A stretch of 64,000 nucleotides of DNA, from the NCBI GenBank assembly GCA_051252515.1, contig JBPOFS010000006.1:62001-126000 (forward strand), read 5' to 3'. Numbering within the stretch: the stretch's first letter is position 1; every line of letters begins with the position of its first letter. The notes under the pieces were generated by a model. The model saw only the letters and a list, made by a program, of their open reading frames with translations. It searched no databases and was not told where the DNA came from. A program made the position numbers and the translations under genes. Shown one piece after another: positions 33,704 through 42,715 of this stretch. Source of the stretch: UBA5078 sp051252515 (GTDB taxonomy: Bacteria > Pseudomonadota > Gammaproteobacteria > Pseudomonadales > Pseudohongiellaceae).

Positions 33704-34825
33704 CTACTGAGGATCAGGCTGCGAACCGATACTAATGTGGGGGTTCTCCGACTGCTCCCGTGACCAGTTTCGGTCCGGCCGATTCAGGCCACCCCGGGCA
33801 GGTCCTCCGGCATTGTAGATGCCACCTCGTAGCGTGTAGTACAGATAATCTGTTTCGTCGCTGAAGTTGCTAGTTTTGTCGGTGTAATTTTGCACGGCCA
33901 GTTCTATTTCCTGCCATCGGTCTTCTACTTCCGGATAAGCAAGGATGTCGCCGATAACTACTTTTAACAATTCCAGATTGTCGATGATATAGGCTGCATC
34001 CGGATGCAGCTCAAAGAAAGCGGGTGCGATAACGGGGCTGGTAGGGATGTCTGTGGGTAGAGAAACCAGACTGCCATGCTGGCGGTTTATTTTCTCATTG
34101 TATAGCTCCAATAGGTGTGCGATAGCTTGATTACGTGATGCTACATCCTGCTCTGTTACCAACAGTTCCAGCGCACCAATCTTCAACCATTGCGATGCCC
34201 AGGTTAAACCACTGAGTTGCGGAAAGCCGGCATTGAAAGCATAGGCCCACGGGTGGTCCGATAACAACTCATCGGATTTCGGCTTGGAGGCGATAGCATG
34301 CAGGTCATCCTGCAAATAGTTCTCTACAGCAAGTGCCACCGCGGCCTTCTTATCCTCGAAGGCCGGGTTGATGTAAATCTCAATAAGTAACTCAATAAAT
34401 TGGCGGCCCTTTTGCAGGGTCTCTACCGCTACGGGAGGTAGGTTGCCGACATCCGCCAGGGCGGTACTTACCTCGTCGGCGTTATAGTTTCCCCAGACAA
34501 CTCCCAACAGGCCAGGAATTGCCCGGCTTTCAAACACGCGATGCGGCCCCAGCATTGCCGAATGATCACCGGCAGAGTGGTAGTGTGAGTTTTTCGATTC
34601 CTTGAGTTCTGCAAGAGTATCCAACAATACTCTCTGACCTATGGCTGCAATGTCAGATGCATTAGCAAGGCTAATTTCTTCATAGACACGCGCCTGAACA
34701 ATATCGTGGGCTAGCAGCAGTTGTTGCAGCTCAGGATATTCCTTCGCCAGCGCAGTGTCTTCGTCTGCCATTGCTGATAGGGGAAACAGGGCCAACAGAA
34801 AAATTGCGAGCCTGAAACCCTTCAT
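33704..34825 (-). CDS. Secreted protein of unknown function (paralog B)
   Basis: The 373-residue protein has a signal peptide (1-20, ending SAMA) and is homologous along its length to paralog A at 29613-30797: GRQFIELLIEIYI, QWLKIGALELL, IIDNLELLKVVIGDILAYP and YTLRGGIYNAGGPARGG recur there in similar form. In place of the Met/His-rich stretch it has a shorter His-rich one (NSHYHSAGDHSAMLGPH, residues 79-95). Function is unknown; I infer periplasmic metal handling or assembly of the neighbouring copper enzyme. The upstream ATG adds 13 residues and is less likely. It lies 192 bp upstream of the cytochrome-monooxygenase gene on the same strand. Confidence 0.75.
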   Translation of the reverse strand: MKGFRLAIFLLALFPLSAMADEDTALAKEYPELQQLLLAHDIVQARVYEEISLANASDIAAIGQRVLLDTLAELKESKNSHYHSAGDHSAMLGPHRVFESRAIPGLLGVVWGNYNADEVSTALADVGNLPPVAVETLQKGRQFIELLIEIYINPAFEDKKAAVALAVENYLQDDLHAIASKPKSDELLSDHPWAYAFNAGFPQLSGLTWASQWLKIGALELLVTEQDVASRNQAIAHLLELYNEKINRQHGSLVSLPTDIPTSPVIAPAFFELHPDAAYIIDNLELLKVVIGDILAYPEVEDRWQEIELAVQNYTDKTSNFSDETDYLYYTLRGGIYNAGGPARGGLNRPDRNWSREQSENPHISIGSQPDPQ

Positions 34826-34936
34826 TACCAAGCACCCTGACTCACTTGTTTGCGAAAAACTCATGCGTTCACCCTATAAAAATTGATTGCGATGAAAAAT
34901 ACGTAATATTGTCGCAGAAGATACCCGTTTGCAGCT

Positions 34937-34988
34937 GGCTCTGCCACAGGTACAGATACAAGGAGGAATATCTGTATCCGTCAGAGCC
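34937..34988. repeat. Extended imperfect hairpin with purine-rich loop
   Basis: Outer arms GGCTCTG (34937-34943) and CAGAGCC (34982-34988) and inner arms TACAGATA (34951-34958) and TATCTGTA (34969-34976) are complementary, with the loop CAAGGAGGAA on the plus strand. No gene starts directly downstream on that strand. It lies about 110 bp upstream of paralog B and could be an operator or leader structure. Confidence 0.45.
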
Positions 34989-35120
34989 TGTGACTATTCT
35001 ACAGATATAGCGACCTAAGGAACATCGTCTATAGCCTTGCTCTCGATTGGGCCCTTGCTTTGGCGCGGCCTAATAGATAAAACTACTCTGACCCATTGCG
35101 ACCCCACTTAGCAGAATAAT
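34989..35120. other. Remaining intergenic DNA between paralog B and the groEL terminator
   Basis: The gap 34826-35183 (358 bp) holds the extended hairpin and the groEL terminator. In the rest I see only AT-rich DNA around 35060-35090 that could contain a promoter; nothing specific can be supported. Confidence 0.4.
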
Positions 35121-35155
35121 AAAAGGCCCGTAAACACTAGGTTTACGGGCCTTTT
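35121..35155. terminator. Terminator after groEL
   Basis: AAAAGGCCCGTAAAC (35121-35135) and GTTTACGGGCCTTTT (35141-35155) are perfectly complementary around ACTAG. With flanking A and T runs the hairpin can act in both directions; it lies 28 bp after the groEL stop. Confidence 0.92.
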
Positions 35156-35183
35156 TGAGACTTACTAAGAGTAGGTCGGGACG

Positions 35184-36836
35184 TTACATCATGCCGCCCA
35201 TTCCACCCATACCGCCCATTCCGCCCATGCCACCCATATCAGGGGCACCGCCGGCGCTTTCTTCTGGGATATCACTGATCATGCACTCAGTAGTGATCAT
35301 CAAGCCCGCAACTGAACCTGCTGCCTGTAGGGCACTACGAGTCACTTTCGCAGGGTCGATGATGCCTAGCTCGATCATATCGACATACTCGCCAGTCGCA
35401 GCGTTATAGCCTTGATTGCCTTTGCTTGCTCGTACTTTATCGAGAACCACTGAAGGTTCATCACCAGCATTCTGCACGATCTGACGTAGAGGAGCTGTTA
35501 CGGCACGCAACAACAATGCGATACCAACGTTCTGGTCGTCGTTATCACCTTTTAGGCCTTCTACTTTTTGCAATGCACGGATCAATGCAACGCCGCCGCC
35601 AGGTACTACACCTTCTTCCACAGCTGCTCGAGTTGAATGCAGAGCGTCTTCTACTCGCGCCTTCTTCTCTTTCATTTCCATCTCAGTGCCTGCGCCAACC
35701 TTGATCACTGCAACGCCACCAGCAAGCTTAGCCACACGCTCTTGTAGTTTCTCTTTATCGTAATCAGAAGAAGTGTCTTCTATCTGACGACGGATCTGAG
35801 ACACACGGCCTTCGATTAATTTTGAATCACCAGCACCGTCAATGATTGTTGTATTCTCTTTAGACAAGACAACACTCTTAGCACTACCAAGGTGCTCAGC
35901 TGTTGTAGTTTCTAAGCTAAGCCCTACTTCTTCAGAAACCACTGTGCCGCCAGTAAGGATCGCGATGTCCTCGAGCATGGCTTTACGACGATCACCAAAT
36001 CCTGGCGCTTTAGTCGCAGCGACTTTCACGATACCGCGCATATTGTTAACGATTAGAGTAGCAAGCGCTTCGCCTTCTACGTCCTCAGCAATCACTAGTA
36101 ACGGACGGCCTGATTTTGCGACAGACTCAAGAACTGGCAACATTTCGCGAATATTAGAGATCTTCTTATCCACTAGCAGGATATAAGGGTTCTCAAGCTC
36201 AGCACTCATATTGTCTTGATTGGTGATGAAATAAGGAGATAGGTAGCCACGATCAAACTGCATCCCTTCAACTACGTCCAACTCGTTATCAAAGCCAGAA
36301 CCTTCCTCTACAGTGATCACGCCTTCTTTGCCGACTTTCTCCATCGCTTCCGCGATGATGGCGCCGATATCTTCATCAGAGTTCGCTGAGATCGTGCCGA
36401 CTTGTGCAATCGCTTTTGAATCTGTGCAAGGGATAGAAAGCTTACTGATCTCTTCTACCATCGCTTTAACCGCTTTATCGATGCCGCGCTTGAGATCCAT
36501 TGGATTCATGCCTGCTGCAACCGATTTAAGGCCTTCGTTCAAGATCGCTTGTGCCAGTACAGTTGCTGTCGTTGTTCCGTCACCGGCAACGTCAGACGTC
36601 TGAGAGGCTACTTCTTTGACCATCTGTGCGCCCATATTCTCGAACTTGTCTTTCAGTTCGATTTCTTTGGCAACAGAGACACCGTCTTTAGTGATAGTCG
36701 GCGCGCCATAGGATTTGTCTAGCACAACATTACGGCCTTTAGGGCCGAGCGTGACTTTCACGGCGTCAGCAAGAATATTGACACCCTTCAGCATTTTCTG
36801 GCGAGCTGGATCACCGAATTTTACATCTTTAGCCAT
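35184..36836 (-). CDS. groEL: Chaperonin GroEL
   Basis: GroEL forms the 14-mer chaperonin that folds proteins with GroES and ATP. The 550-residue protein begins MAKDVKFGDPARQKML, contains the ATP-binding VAGDGTTTATVLAQ (with GDGTT) and ends in the GGM repeats typical of the proteobacterial form. Start at ATG 36836, after AGGAATA; a GTG two codons upstream is in frame but unlikely. groES is 61 bp upstream in the same direction. I do not see a CIRCE element upstream; codon use is of the highly expressed type. Confidence 0.99.
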   Translation of the reverse strand: MAKDVKFGDPARQKMLKGVNILADAVKVTLGPKGRNVVLDKSYGAPTITKDGVSVAKEIELKDKFENMGAQMVKEVASQTSDVAGDGTTTATVLAQAILNEGLKSVAAGMNPMDLKRGIDKAVKAMVEEISKLSIPCTDSKAIAQVGTISANSDEDIGAIIAEAMEKVGKEGVITVEEGSGFDNELDVVEGMQFDRGYLSPYFITNQDNMSAELENPYILLVDKKISNIREMLPVLESVAKSGRPLLVIAEDVEGEALATLIVNNMRGIVKVAATKAPGFGDRRKAMLEDIAILTGGTVVSEEVGLSLETTTAEHLGSAKSVVLSKENTTIIDGAGDSKLIEGRVSQIRRQIEDTSSDYDKEKLQERVAKLAGGVAVIKVGAGTEMEMKEKKARVEDALHSTRAAVEEGVVPGGGVALIRALQKVEGLKGDNDDQNVGIALLLRAVTAPLRQIVQNAGDEPSVVLDKVRASKGNQGYNAATGEYVDMIELGIIDPAKVTRSALQAAGSVAGLMITTECMISDIPEESAGGAPDMGGMGGMGGMGGMGGMM

Positions 36837-36897
36837 TTTCACTATTCCTATATTCTGTAATTACATGTTCGAGTTGGAAGGAGTTAACGTGCGTGGA

Positions 36898-37188
36898 TCA
36901 GGACTCGATCACACCGAAAATCTCGCTTTCATTGAGAATCAGAAACTCTTCAGCGTCGATCTTGATGGTGTTGCTAGCATATTTACCAAACACTACTGTG
37001 TCGCCAACCTTCAAGTCGATTGGGCGCTTTTCGCCATTATCGAGGATACGGCCTGGACCTACCGCAATGACTTCGCCTTGCGCAGGCTTTTCGGCAGCTG
37101 ATCCGGGTAGAACGATCCCCCCTGCAGTCTTGGTCTCCTCTTCCGTACGTCGCACTACGACTCGGTCTTGCAAAGGTCTGATTTTCAT
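36898..37188 (-). CDS. groES: Co-chaperonin GroES
   Basis: GroES is the 10-kDa lid of the GroEL chamber. The 96-residue product matches the family throughout: MKIRPLQDRVVVRR, a mobile loop EEETKTAGGIVLPGSAAEKP, and the roof-side GEVIAVGPGRILDNG. It precedes groEL in the usual order. fxsA lies upstream (225 bp) on the same strand, the same neighbour as in E. coli. A TATAAT is present at 37249-37254 on the minus strand, but a good -35 box or sigma-32 motif is not obvious. Confidence 0.99.
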   Translation of the reverse strand: MKIRPLQDRVVVRRTEEETKTAGGIVLPGSAAEKPAQGEVIAVGPGRILDNGEKRPIDLKVGDTVVFGKYASNTIKIDAEEFLILNESEIFGVIES

Positions 37189-37413
37189 TACTTTTATTCT
37201 CCTGAAACGGTTTTTGAATTCGCAACAAGTGCTATGAATTAGTTTTTGATTATAGCCGCTTGTTTTAGTTTTGCTTACCTCGCCATCGCTTTGCTTTTTG
37301 CTAAGTCAGCTTATGACGATGCGGTGCCTTTTTAATGGGGTGTGGATGAAGTATTTCAATGCCTGTATGAAAAATAATTGCACGATAGGGTCTGCACAAA
37401 CCGCAACGGCCCT

Positions 37414-37902
37414 TTATTCACGATCTTTATCTTCAAGGGTTGAATTAGGACGGGTTTCATTACGAAACTCGCCATCAAACGTATTGCCCTGTGGCCCATC
37501 AGAAGGGCCTTGCTGAAACCCTGCCCCACCTTGCATGCCACCCATAAACATAAACTTCCCTGACTTAAGCGTTCGTTGCGCAATCGCTCGTCGAATAGGA
37601 GGAAATAACAAAGAAAACCCTATCGTGTCAGTCAAAAACCCAGGGGTTAGTAGTAATGCCCCCGCAAAGGCAATCATCATGCCCTCTAGGATCTCTTGTG
37701 CGGGGATTTCCCCTCGTTGCAAGCGCTCTTGAAAGCGCATCAAAGTACTAAAGCCTTGGCGTTTCAGTAAATTGATCCCTAGCACGGCAGTCCCAAGCAC
37801 TAATAAGATAGTGTAAAGCCCACCAATCTGGTCACTCACTCTCAAGATCAACATGATCTCTATGAAGGGAATGACGATAAACAATAATAAGGGGAAAGGC
37901 AC
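37414..37902 (-). CDS. fxsA: FxsA family membrane protein
   Basis: FxsA is a small cytoplasmic-membrane protein; in E. coli its overproduction suppresses F-plasmid exclusion of phage T7. The 162-residue protein has hydrophobic helices at about 1-20, 25-45 and 72-100, the conserved RVSDQIGG and LLLTPGFLTDTIGF segments, and a Gly/Met/Gln-rich C-terminal tail (FMGGMQGGAGFQQ). The start is a GTG at 37900-37902 with AAGGAGTC upstream. It is the usual neighbour of groES. The ampG gene lies 49 bp upstream in the same orientation. Confidence 0.92.
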   Translation of the reverse strand: MPFPLLLFIVIPFIEIMLILRVSDQIGGLYTILLVLGTAVLGINLLKRQGFSTLMRFQERLQRGEIPAQEILEGMMIAFAGALLLTPGFLTDTIGFSLLFPPIRRAIAQRTLKSGKFMFMGGMQGGAGFQQGPSDGPQGNTFDGEFRNETRPNSTLEDKDRE

Positions 37903-37951
37903 AAAGACTCCTTAGGTTGAAGTGAGTTCAGCGATGTTAGGCAATTAGCCG

Positions 37952-39307
37952 TTATGTTTCTTGCGGTTCATCATACTTTTCTTGGTACTGCCGAATTTGC
38001 CTGCCAATCCAAACTAATAAAAGCAGCCCAGGTATAACCATCAGGGCGGTGAGGATAAAAAACAATGCCCAGTCACCGTCTAGGTAGTCGACTATGCCGC
38101 CGCTACTGGCCGCCAAGCTTGTACGCCCGAAATTAGAAACCGATGACATCAATGCGTATTGCGTCCCCGTAAACGTACGACTTGTAAAATATGAGATAAA
38201 CGAAATAAACGCGACAGTGGCAAAAGCAGCACTAAAATTATCAACCAACAAGGTGACTAATAGCAGATTGACGTTAGGCCCTGTAACGGCCAACAGCGCA
38301 AAAAGTAAGTTCGAGGATGCCATGGCGATTCCCCCTACCATCAAGCCTTTAATGACTCCAAAGCGCGTATTAACCACGGCGCCTAGCAGACTAAAGATGA
38401 CTGTCACCAAACCACCGAAAAACTTTGAGTAGAGCGCTATCTCATCGGTACTAAAGCCGATCTCGCCGTAGAACACTAACGACATCCGACCCAACATGGC
38501 TTCCCCTAAGCGGAACACCATGAGTAGCAAAAGGATGGAGAATCCCAGCTTAAGCCCACATCGAGTAAAGAATTCGACAAAAGGCGCTTCTATATAAGAT
38601 TTAAACCAATGAGACACGGGATTACGACCCTTAGGACGCGCCTCATCACTGCCGATGATCGGCTCTATGTCGGGCTCTTTAATCAATAACACCAGCCCCA
38701 TCATCAACACATAGAGAACCGCAAGAATGCGATACACATCGGGCCAGCTGAAACCGATAGTCTCGCCGCCTAAATAAAGCGCAAATGCCCCACCTAAGAA
38801 CCCGTATCCTGCCCACCAGCCCCCGGTACTAACCGCCGCCGAGAAAGGCATCTTGTCGTCAGCTTCTTCTTTCGTGAATATATTGATGCGATACGCATCC
38901 ACCGCAATATCTTGTGTGGCTGAAAAGAAAGCAATGCTAAGCGCACAAAGACTCACTAGCACGAGGTTGACCGTGGGGTCTGTCGCGCTTAAAAACAGGA
39001 TTGAAACCAGAATTGCGGCTTGAGTCAGGAGTATCCAAGAGCGACGCTGCCCTAGGCGACCAAGGAGCGGTAGGCGATACCGATCAATTAATGGTGCCCA
39101 CATCCAGTTAATCGCATAAACGGTCGCCACGGCCCCGAAATAGCCTATAGCTGATCGGGACAGCCCGGAGGCTTGCAACCACAGAGTCATGACGGAACCG
39201 TGTAGTACCCAAGGGAATCCACTGGAGAAACCCAACAGGAATATCATCACGAAGCGCTTATCCAGTAATTGTGCAAATGACTGGCGTAAGGATTTAGACG
39301 TACTCAA
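37952..39307 (-). CDS. ampG: AmpG family muropeptide permease
   Basis: AmpG imports GlcNAc-1,6-anhydroMurNAc peptides from the periplasm for cell-wall recycling and so supplies the signal for ampC induction where that system exists. The 451-residue protein is an MFS carrier of about 12 helices; it opens RFVMIFLLGFSSGFPWVLHGSVMTLWLQ and has WAPLIDRY and SATQDIAVDAYR, as in AmpG. The start appears to be a TTG at 39305-39307. The other recycling genes, ampD and ampE, lie at 49-50.6 kb, and lytic transglycosylase at 12 kb could feed it. Confidence 0.92.
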   Translation of the reverse strand: MSTSKSLRQSFAQLLDKRFVMIFLLGFSSGFPWVLHGSVMTLWLQASGLSRSAIGYFGAVATVYAINWMWAPLIDRYRLPLLGRLGQRRSWILLTQAAILVSILFLSATDPTVNLVLVSLCALSIAFFSATQDIAVDAYRINIFTKEEADDKMPFSAAVSTGGWWAGYGFLGGAFALYLGGETIGFSWPDVYRILAVLYVLMMGLVLLIKEPDIEPIIGSDEARPKGRNPVSHWFKSYIEAPFVEFFTRCGLKLGFSILLLLMVFRLGEAMLGRMSLVFYGEIGFSTDEIALYSKFFGGLVTVIFSLLGAVVNTRFGVIKGLMVGGIAMASSNLLFALLAVTGPNVNLLLVTLLVDNFSAAFATVAFISFISYFTSRTFTGTQYALMSSVSNFGRTSLAASSGGIVDYLDGDWALFFILTALMVIPGLLLLVWIGRQIRQYQEKYDEPQET

Positions 39308-39337
39308 CGGTGTATGAACTCAATGGCTGTCACAAGC

Positions 39338-39820
39338 TTAATCTCGGAAGTTATTGAACTGTAAGGGCAGCTCTAACTTCGCCTCACGCAGCATCGCGAT
39401 AACATCTTGCAAGTCATCGCGCTTTTTACCTGTCACCCGTAATTTTTCGCCTTGAATGGCGGTTTGAACTTTCAACTTCGCATCTTTAATCATTTTGACA
39501 AGTTTGCGTGCTTCATCCGCCTCGATGCCTTGTACGATCGTGACATCAAGCATTGCCTGTTTGCCGGCTTTCTGGACTTCACCGCTGGAGAGGGATTTCG
39601 CATCAACATTGCGTTTGACGAGTTTGCCTTTGAGTATCTCCATCATCTGGTCGAGCTGGAACTCTGCTTCAGCTTTTAAAGTTATAACCTTGTCTTTGAG
39701 CTCAAAAGTGGCATCGACCCCTTTAAAATCAAAACGGGTTCCCACTTCGCGCTTGGCTTGATCAATGGCATTATTGACCTCTGGCATATCCACTTCAGAC
39801 ACAATATCGAACGACGGCAT
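39338..39820 (-). CDS. YajQ family nucleotide-binding protein
   Basis: The 160-residue protein is a full-length YajQ (UPF0234) member: MPSFDIVSEVDMPEVNNAID at the start, TRFDFKGVDATFELKDK, and the C-terminal KRDDLQDVIAMLREAKLELPLQFNNFRD-type ending. Family members bind nucleotides, and some bind cyclic di-GMP and act with a transcription factor; which applies here is not visible. Start ATG 39820; an in-frame start seven codons upstream is not conserved. It is 30 bp upstream of ampG in the same direction and divergent from panE. Confidence 0.95.
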   Translation of the reverse strand: MPSFDIVSEVDMPEVNNAIDQAKREVGTRFDFKGVDATFELKDKVITLKAEAEFQLDQMMEILKGKLVKRNVDAKSLSSGEVQKAGKQAMLDVTIVQGIEADEARKLVKMIKDAKLKVQTAIQGEKLRVTGKKRDDLQDVIAMLREAKLELPLQFNNFRD

Positions 39821-39931
39821 GATAAAACCTCTTCTAAACAAACATAAAAACTTACAATCAATGCGCGCAATACTACCACTGACAACTAAGATGGTGAATC
39901 ATAGACTCAAAGCACAAAGCGAATGGAGTAA

Positions 39932-40912
39932 TTGAGCATCGATAGTCTGGCAAGCAAAGCACAGCAATGGCATATTTTAGGCGCGGGGGCGATGGCCTGC
40001 TTATGGGCCGCTAGGCTTTGGGAAATGCCCGAGCCATTGCAGCACCACCGTAAAATCACTCTATTGCTTCGCCGCCAAGAGGAGGTGCAACTATTGCGTG
40101 AACGCGATGGATTGCGGCTAACTGAACGCGATAATAGATTGCATGCTCACGTTAAGGGCAGCCTCATCTCGCAGCATACCTTAGCTATCACCCATTTGCT
40201 TGTGTGCACCAAGGCTCAAGATGTAGAGGAGGCCTTGGCCTCTGTCGCCCATTTGTTCACTAGCCATACTTGTATCGTGCTTTTACAAAACGGGGTCAAA
40301 GTACAGCAAAAAATAGTCAGCCTATACCAAGAACAGTGCGTCTACGCCCTTAGCACTAGCCAAGGCGCTTATTTACAGGCCCCGTTCGACGTTGTCCATG
40401 CAGGCTTTGGAGCGAGCTATCTGGGCTTGCTCACGCCGACAGGCTCGAGTGCTAAGCGCTGCTCTGAGAATCTTCTTGAACAACTCCCTGCTAGCACACT
40501 GAATATTCACTGGGATGCCAATATCACATCTCGCCTATGGATGAAATTCGCTATTAATTGCGCCATCAACGCATTCACGGTCATCAATAATTGTCGCAAT
40601 GGTGAGCTTTTGCAAAACACTCGCATCAGGGGTGAGCTTATAGCCCTGTGTACGGAGATCGAGAGTGTGGTGAACAACGTGCCACAAACCGCTCCCCTTG
40701 TCGGGTTGTTTACTCAAGTAGAAACAGTACTGCTTGCCACTGCCGACAATATTTCCTCGACACTACAAGACGCTAGAAAAGGCAAAACAACCGAGTTTGA
40801 CCATTTTAATCCTTATTTGTGCCAACTGGCACAGCAAAGCCAAACAGCAAACCCTGTCAATACACACCTCATTGACTTGTTTTACCAAAGTTTAGCGGGG
40901 CTAGCAGACTGA
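39932..40912 (+). CDS. panE: 2-dehydropantoate 2-reductase
   Basis: PanE reduces ketopantoate to pantoate with NADPH in pantothenate synthesis. The 326-residue protein has the NADP-binding motif ILGAGAMACLWAARL near the N-terminus, the catalytic lysine region in SRLWMKFAINCAINAFT, and a C-terminal KGKTTEFDHFNPYL. The start is a TTG at 39932 after GGAGTAA; the glycine motif lies so close that no later start is possible. The glycine loop reads GAGAMA rather than the usual GAGAxG. It precedes a membrane hydrolase gene by 79 bp. A paralogous ketopantoate reductase elsewhere cannot be excluded. Confidence 0.88.
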   Translation: MSIDSLASKAQQWHILGAGAMACLWAARLWEMPEPLQHHRKITLLLRRQEEVQLLRERDGLRLTERDNRLHAHVKGSLISQHTLAITHLLVCTKAQDVEEALASVAHLFTSHTCIVLLQNGVKVQQKIVSLYQEQCVYALSTSQGAYLQAPFDVVHAGFGASYLGLLTPTGSSAKRCSENLLEQLPASTLNIHWDANITSRLWMKFAINCAINAFTVINNCRNGELLQNTRIRGELIALCTEIESVVNNVPQTAPLVGLFTQVETVLLATADNISSTLQDARKGKTTEFDHFNPYLCQLAQQSQTANPVNTHLIDLFYQSLAGLAD

Positions 40913-40991
40913 TTGCAGTGTGTGAACCTATCCCTTACCATCGCTACAAAGCATTCAAAAACTAATAACAAACGCAAGGACTATAATAAAA

Positions 40992-42701
40992 ATGAAACAG
41001 CAATGGCGTATGTTCATGTTTGGTTGGGCCATCATTCTCATCGGCTCTCTCATTGCACATTTCGTGCAGACCACCGGTGGTATCACTATCAAGGATATTC
41101 GCTTCAGTGGCGCTAATGGCAATACTTTAAGTGCTTATCTGTACATTCCCGAAGGAGTCACCGCCGACAATCCTGCTCCGGGTATCTTAGCGGTGCACGG
41201 ATACATCAACTCTAAAGAAGTACAATCTGGCTTCGCCATAGAGTTCGCGCGCAGAGGATACGTCGTTCTGTCGATGGATCAAGCCGGGCACGGCTATTCA
41301 GATGCACCTGCCTTTGCAGCAGGCTTTGGAGGCCCAGCAGGGCTTGCCTATTTGCGCACCCTCGATATCGTCGACAACGATAATATCGGGCTCGAAGGAC
41401 ACTCGATGGGGGGGTGGACGATTCTTGCTGCAGCAGCGGCCTACCCAGAGGACTACAAATCCATGGTGCTCGAAGGCTCCAGTGTTGGCGGCGGGCGCTC
41501 TGCACCAGGCTCCACGCAATGGCCACGTAATGTCGCCGTTGTGTTCTCCCAATACGATGAGTTTGCAGCATCAATGTGGCAAGTGCCAAAAGGCAGTGAC
41601 GTTGGCAGTAGCGCCAACTTAAAAACCTTGTTTGGCAGCAACGCCACCGTCAATGTCGGCGAGCTACATGGCGACATTGCTAACGGCACAGCACGTATCC
41701 TCTTCTCTCCCCCAGTCACCCACCCAGGGGACCACATTTCCCATGTCGCGATAGGCCATGCCATTGAATGGTTTGATCGCACATTAGACGGGGGTAATGC
41801 ACTCGCGCTCCCGGCTAATGATCAAATATGGTTTATGAAAGAGCTAGGCACCTTAACGGCACTCATCGGTTTTGTCGTTCTCGTCTGTGGTAGCTTTAGT
41901 GGTTTATTATCACTGCCCGTTTTTTCAGGCCTACAGAAAACACCCGACAGCTTTGCCTACGAACAACGCACCCCCCGATGGTGGTTAGTACTGATACTCA
42001 GCGCCTTGATCCCCGTTCTAAGCTTCTATCCCTTCATGACTTGGGGCGGGCAATTATTTGGCCCTTCCGCATTGCTACCACAAAGCGTCACTAGCCAAGT
42101 CGCATTTTGGGGAGTGATGAACGGAATCCTATTCACACTAATGGGCAAAGTAATCAAAGCGCAGGCCATGTCTTTTTCGACCACATGGATCCCTACCATC
42201 GGCATCAGCCTTAGTGTTATAGGCATTGCCTATTGCGCGGTTCTACTTGCCGATTTCTTATTTCTAATAGACTTCCGTTTCTGGTTTGTCGGCATCAAAG
42301 CAATGAACCTCATGCAACTACAGATCATGCTGGTGTATCTACTCCCCTTTACGGTTTTCTTTTTACTCGCTCTGAGGGCTTTACACGCAGGCTTGTCTGT
42401 CCGCGGTGATTCCACTGCACGACTGTACACAAGTAATATCTTGGCGCTCATGGGCGGATTCCTACTCTTTCTAATCCTGCAGTATGCCAAGCTGTTTCTT
42501 AACGGTTCACTTATCACGCCTAGCGAACCGCTTAACACGATAGTGATGCTACAATTCGTCCCCTTATTAACGATCGTTGGAATATTCACAAGCTATACCT
42601 ACTCACGCACAGCAAGCTATGTGCCCGGTGCACTCATTTGTGCGCTTTTCGTTAGTTGGTATGTTGTCGCCGGACAAGCGACGCAATTTCCTGTGAATTA
42701 G
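40992..42701 (+). CDS. Membrane-bound alpha/beta-hydrolase fused to a multi-helix domain
   Basis: The 569-residue protein has an N-terminal signal anchor (residues 8-25), an alpha/beta-hydrolase domain (about 30-265) and about eight TM helices (280-565). The nucleophile is Ser138 in LEGHSMGGW. The oxyanion side is at AVHGYINS, and a catalytic His candidate is in THPGDHISHVAIGHAIEW. Relatives are annotated as dienelactone hydrolase-like or serine aminopeptidase-like; the substrate is unknown. The hydrolase domain is predicted to face the periplasm, because only one helix precedes it. Its stop lies 14 bp before the likely start of an FecCD-type permease, so the three genes 40992-44504 may form an operon. 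Confidence 0.8.
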   Translation: MKQQWRMFMFGWAIILIGSLIAHFVQTTGGITIKDIRFSGANGNTLSAYLYIPEGVTADNPAPGILAVHGYINSKEVQSGFAIEFARRGYVVLSMDQAGHGYSDAPAFAAGFGGPAGLAYLRTLDIVDNDNIGLEGHSMGGWTILAAAAAYPEDYKSMVLEGSSVGGGRSAPGSTQWPRNVAVVFSQYDEFAASMWQVPKGSDVGSSANLKTLFGSNATVNVGELHGDIANGTARILFSPPVTHPGDHISHVAIGHAIEWFDRTLDGGNALALPANDQIWFMKELGTLTALIGFVVLVCGSFSGLLSLPVFSGLQKTPDSFAYEQRTPRWWLVLILSALIPVLSFYPFMTWGGQLFGPSALLPQSVTSQVAFWGVMNGILFTLMGKVIKAQAMSFSTTWIPTIGISLSVIGIAYCAVLLADFLFLIDFRFWFVGIKAMNLMQLQIMLVYLLPFTVFFLLALRALHAGLSVRGDSTARLYTSNILALMGGFLLFLILQYAKLFLNGSLITPSEPLNTIVMLQFVPLLTIVGIFTSYTYSRTASYVPGALICALFVSWYVVAGQATQFPVN

Positions 42702-42715
42702 GGAAGCACTACAAT

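Noticed and set aside
20980..35120. The 22-35 kb region as a prophage or integrative element
   Set aside because: No integrase, transposase, phage structural genes or flanking direct repeats are visible. It is an accessory metabolic region at most.
35184..35240. Tandem repeat of GGCATG-like units at the 3' end of groEL
   Set aside because: It encodes the normal Gly-Gly-Met tail of GroEL and is not a mobile or regulatory repeat.
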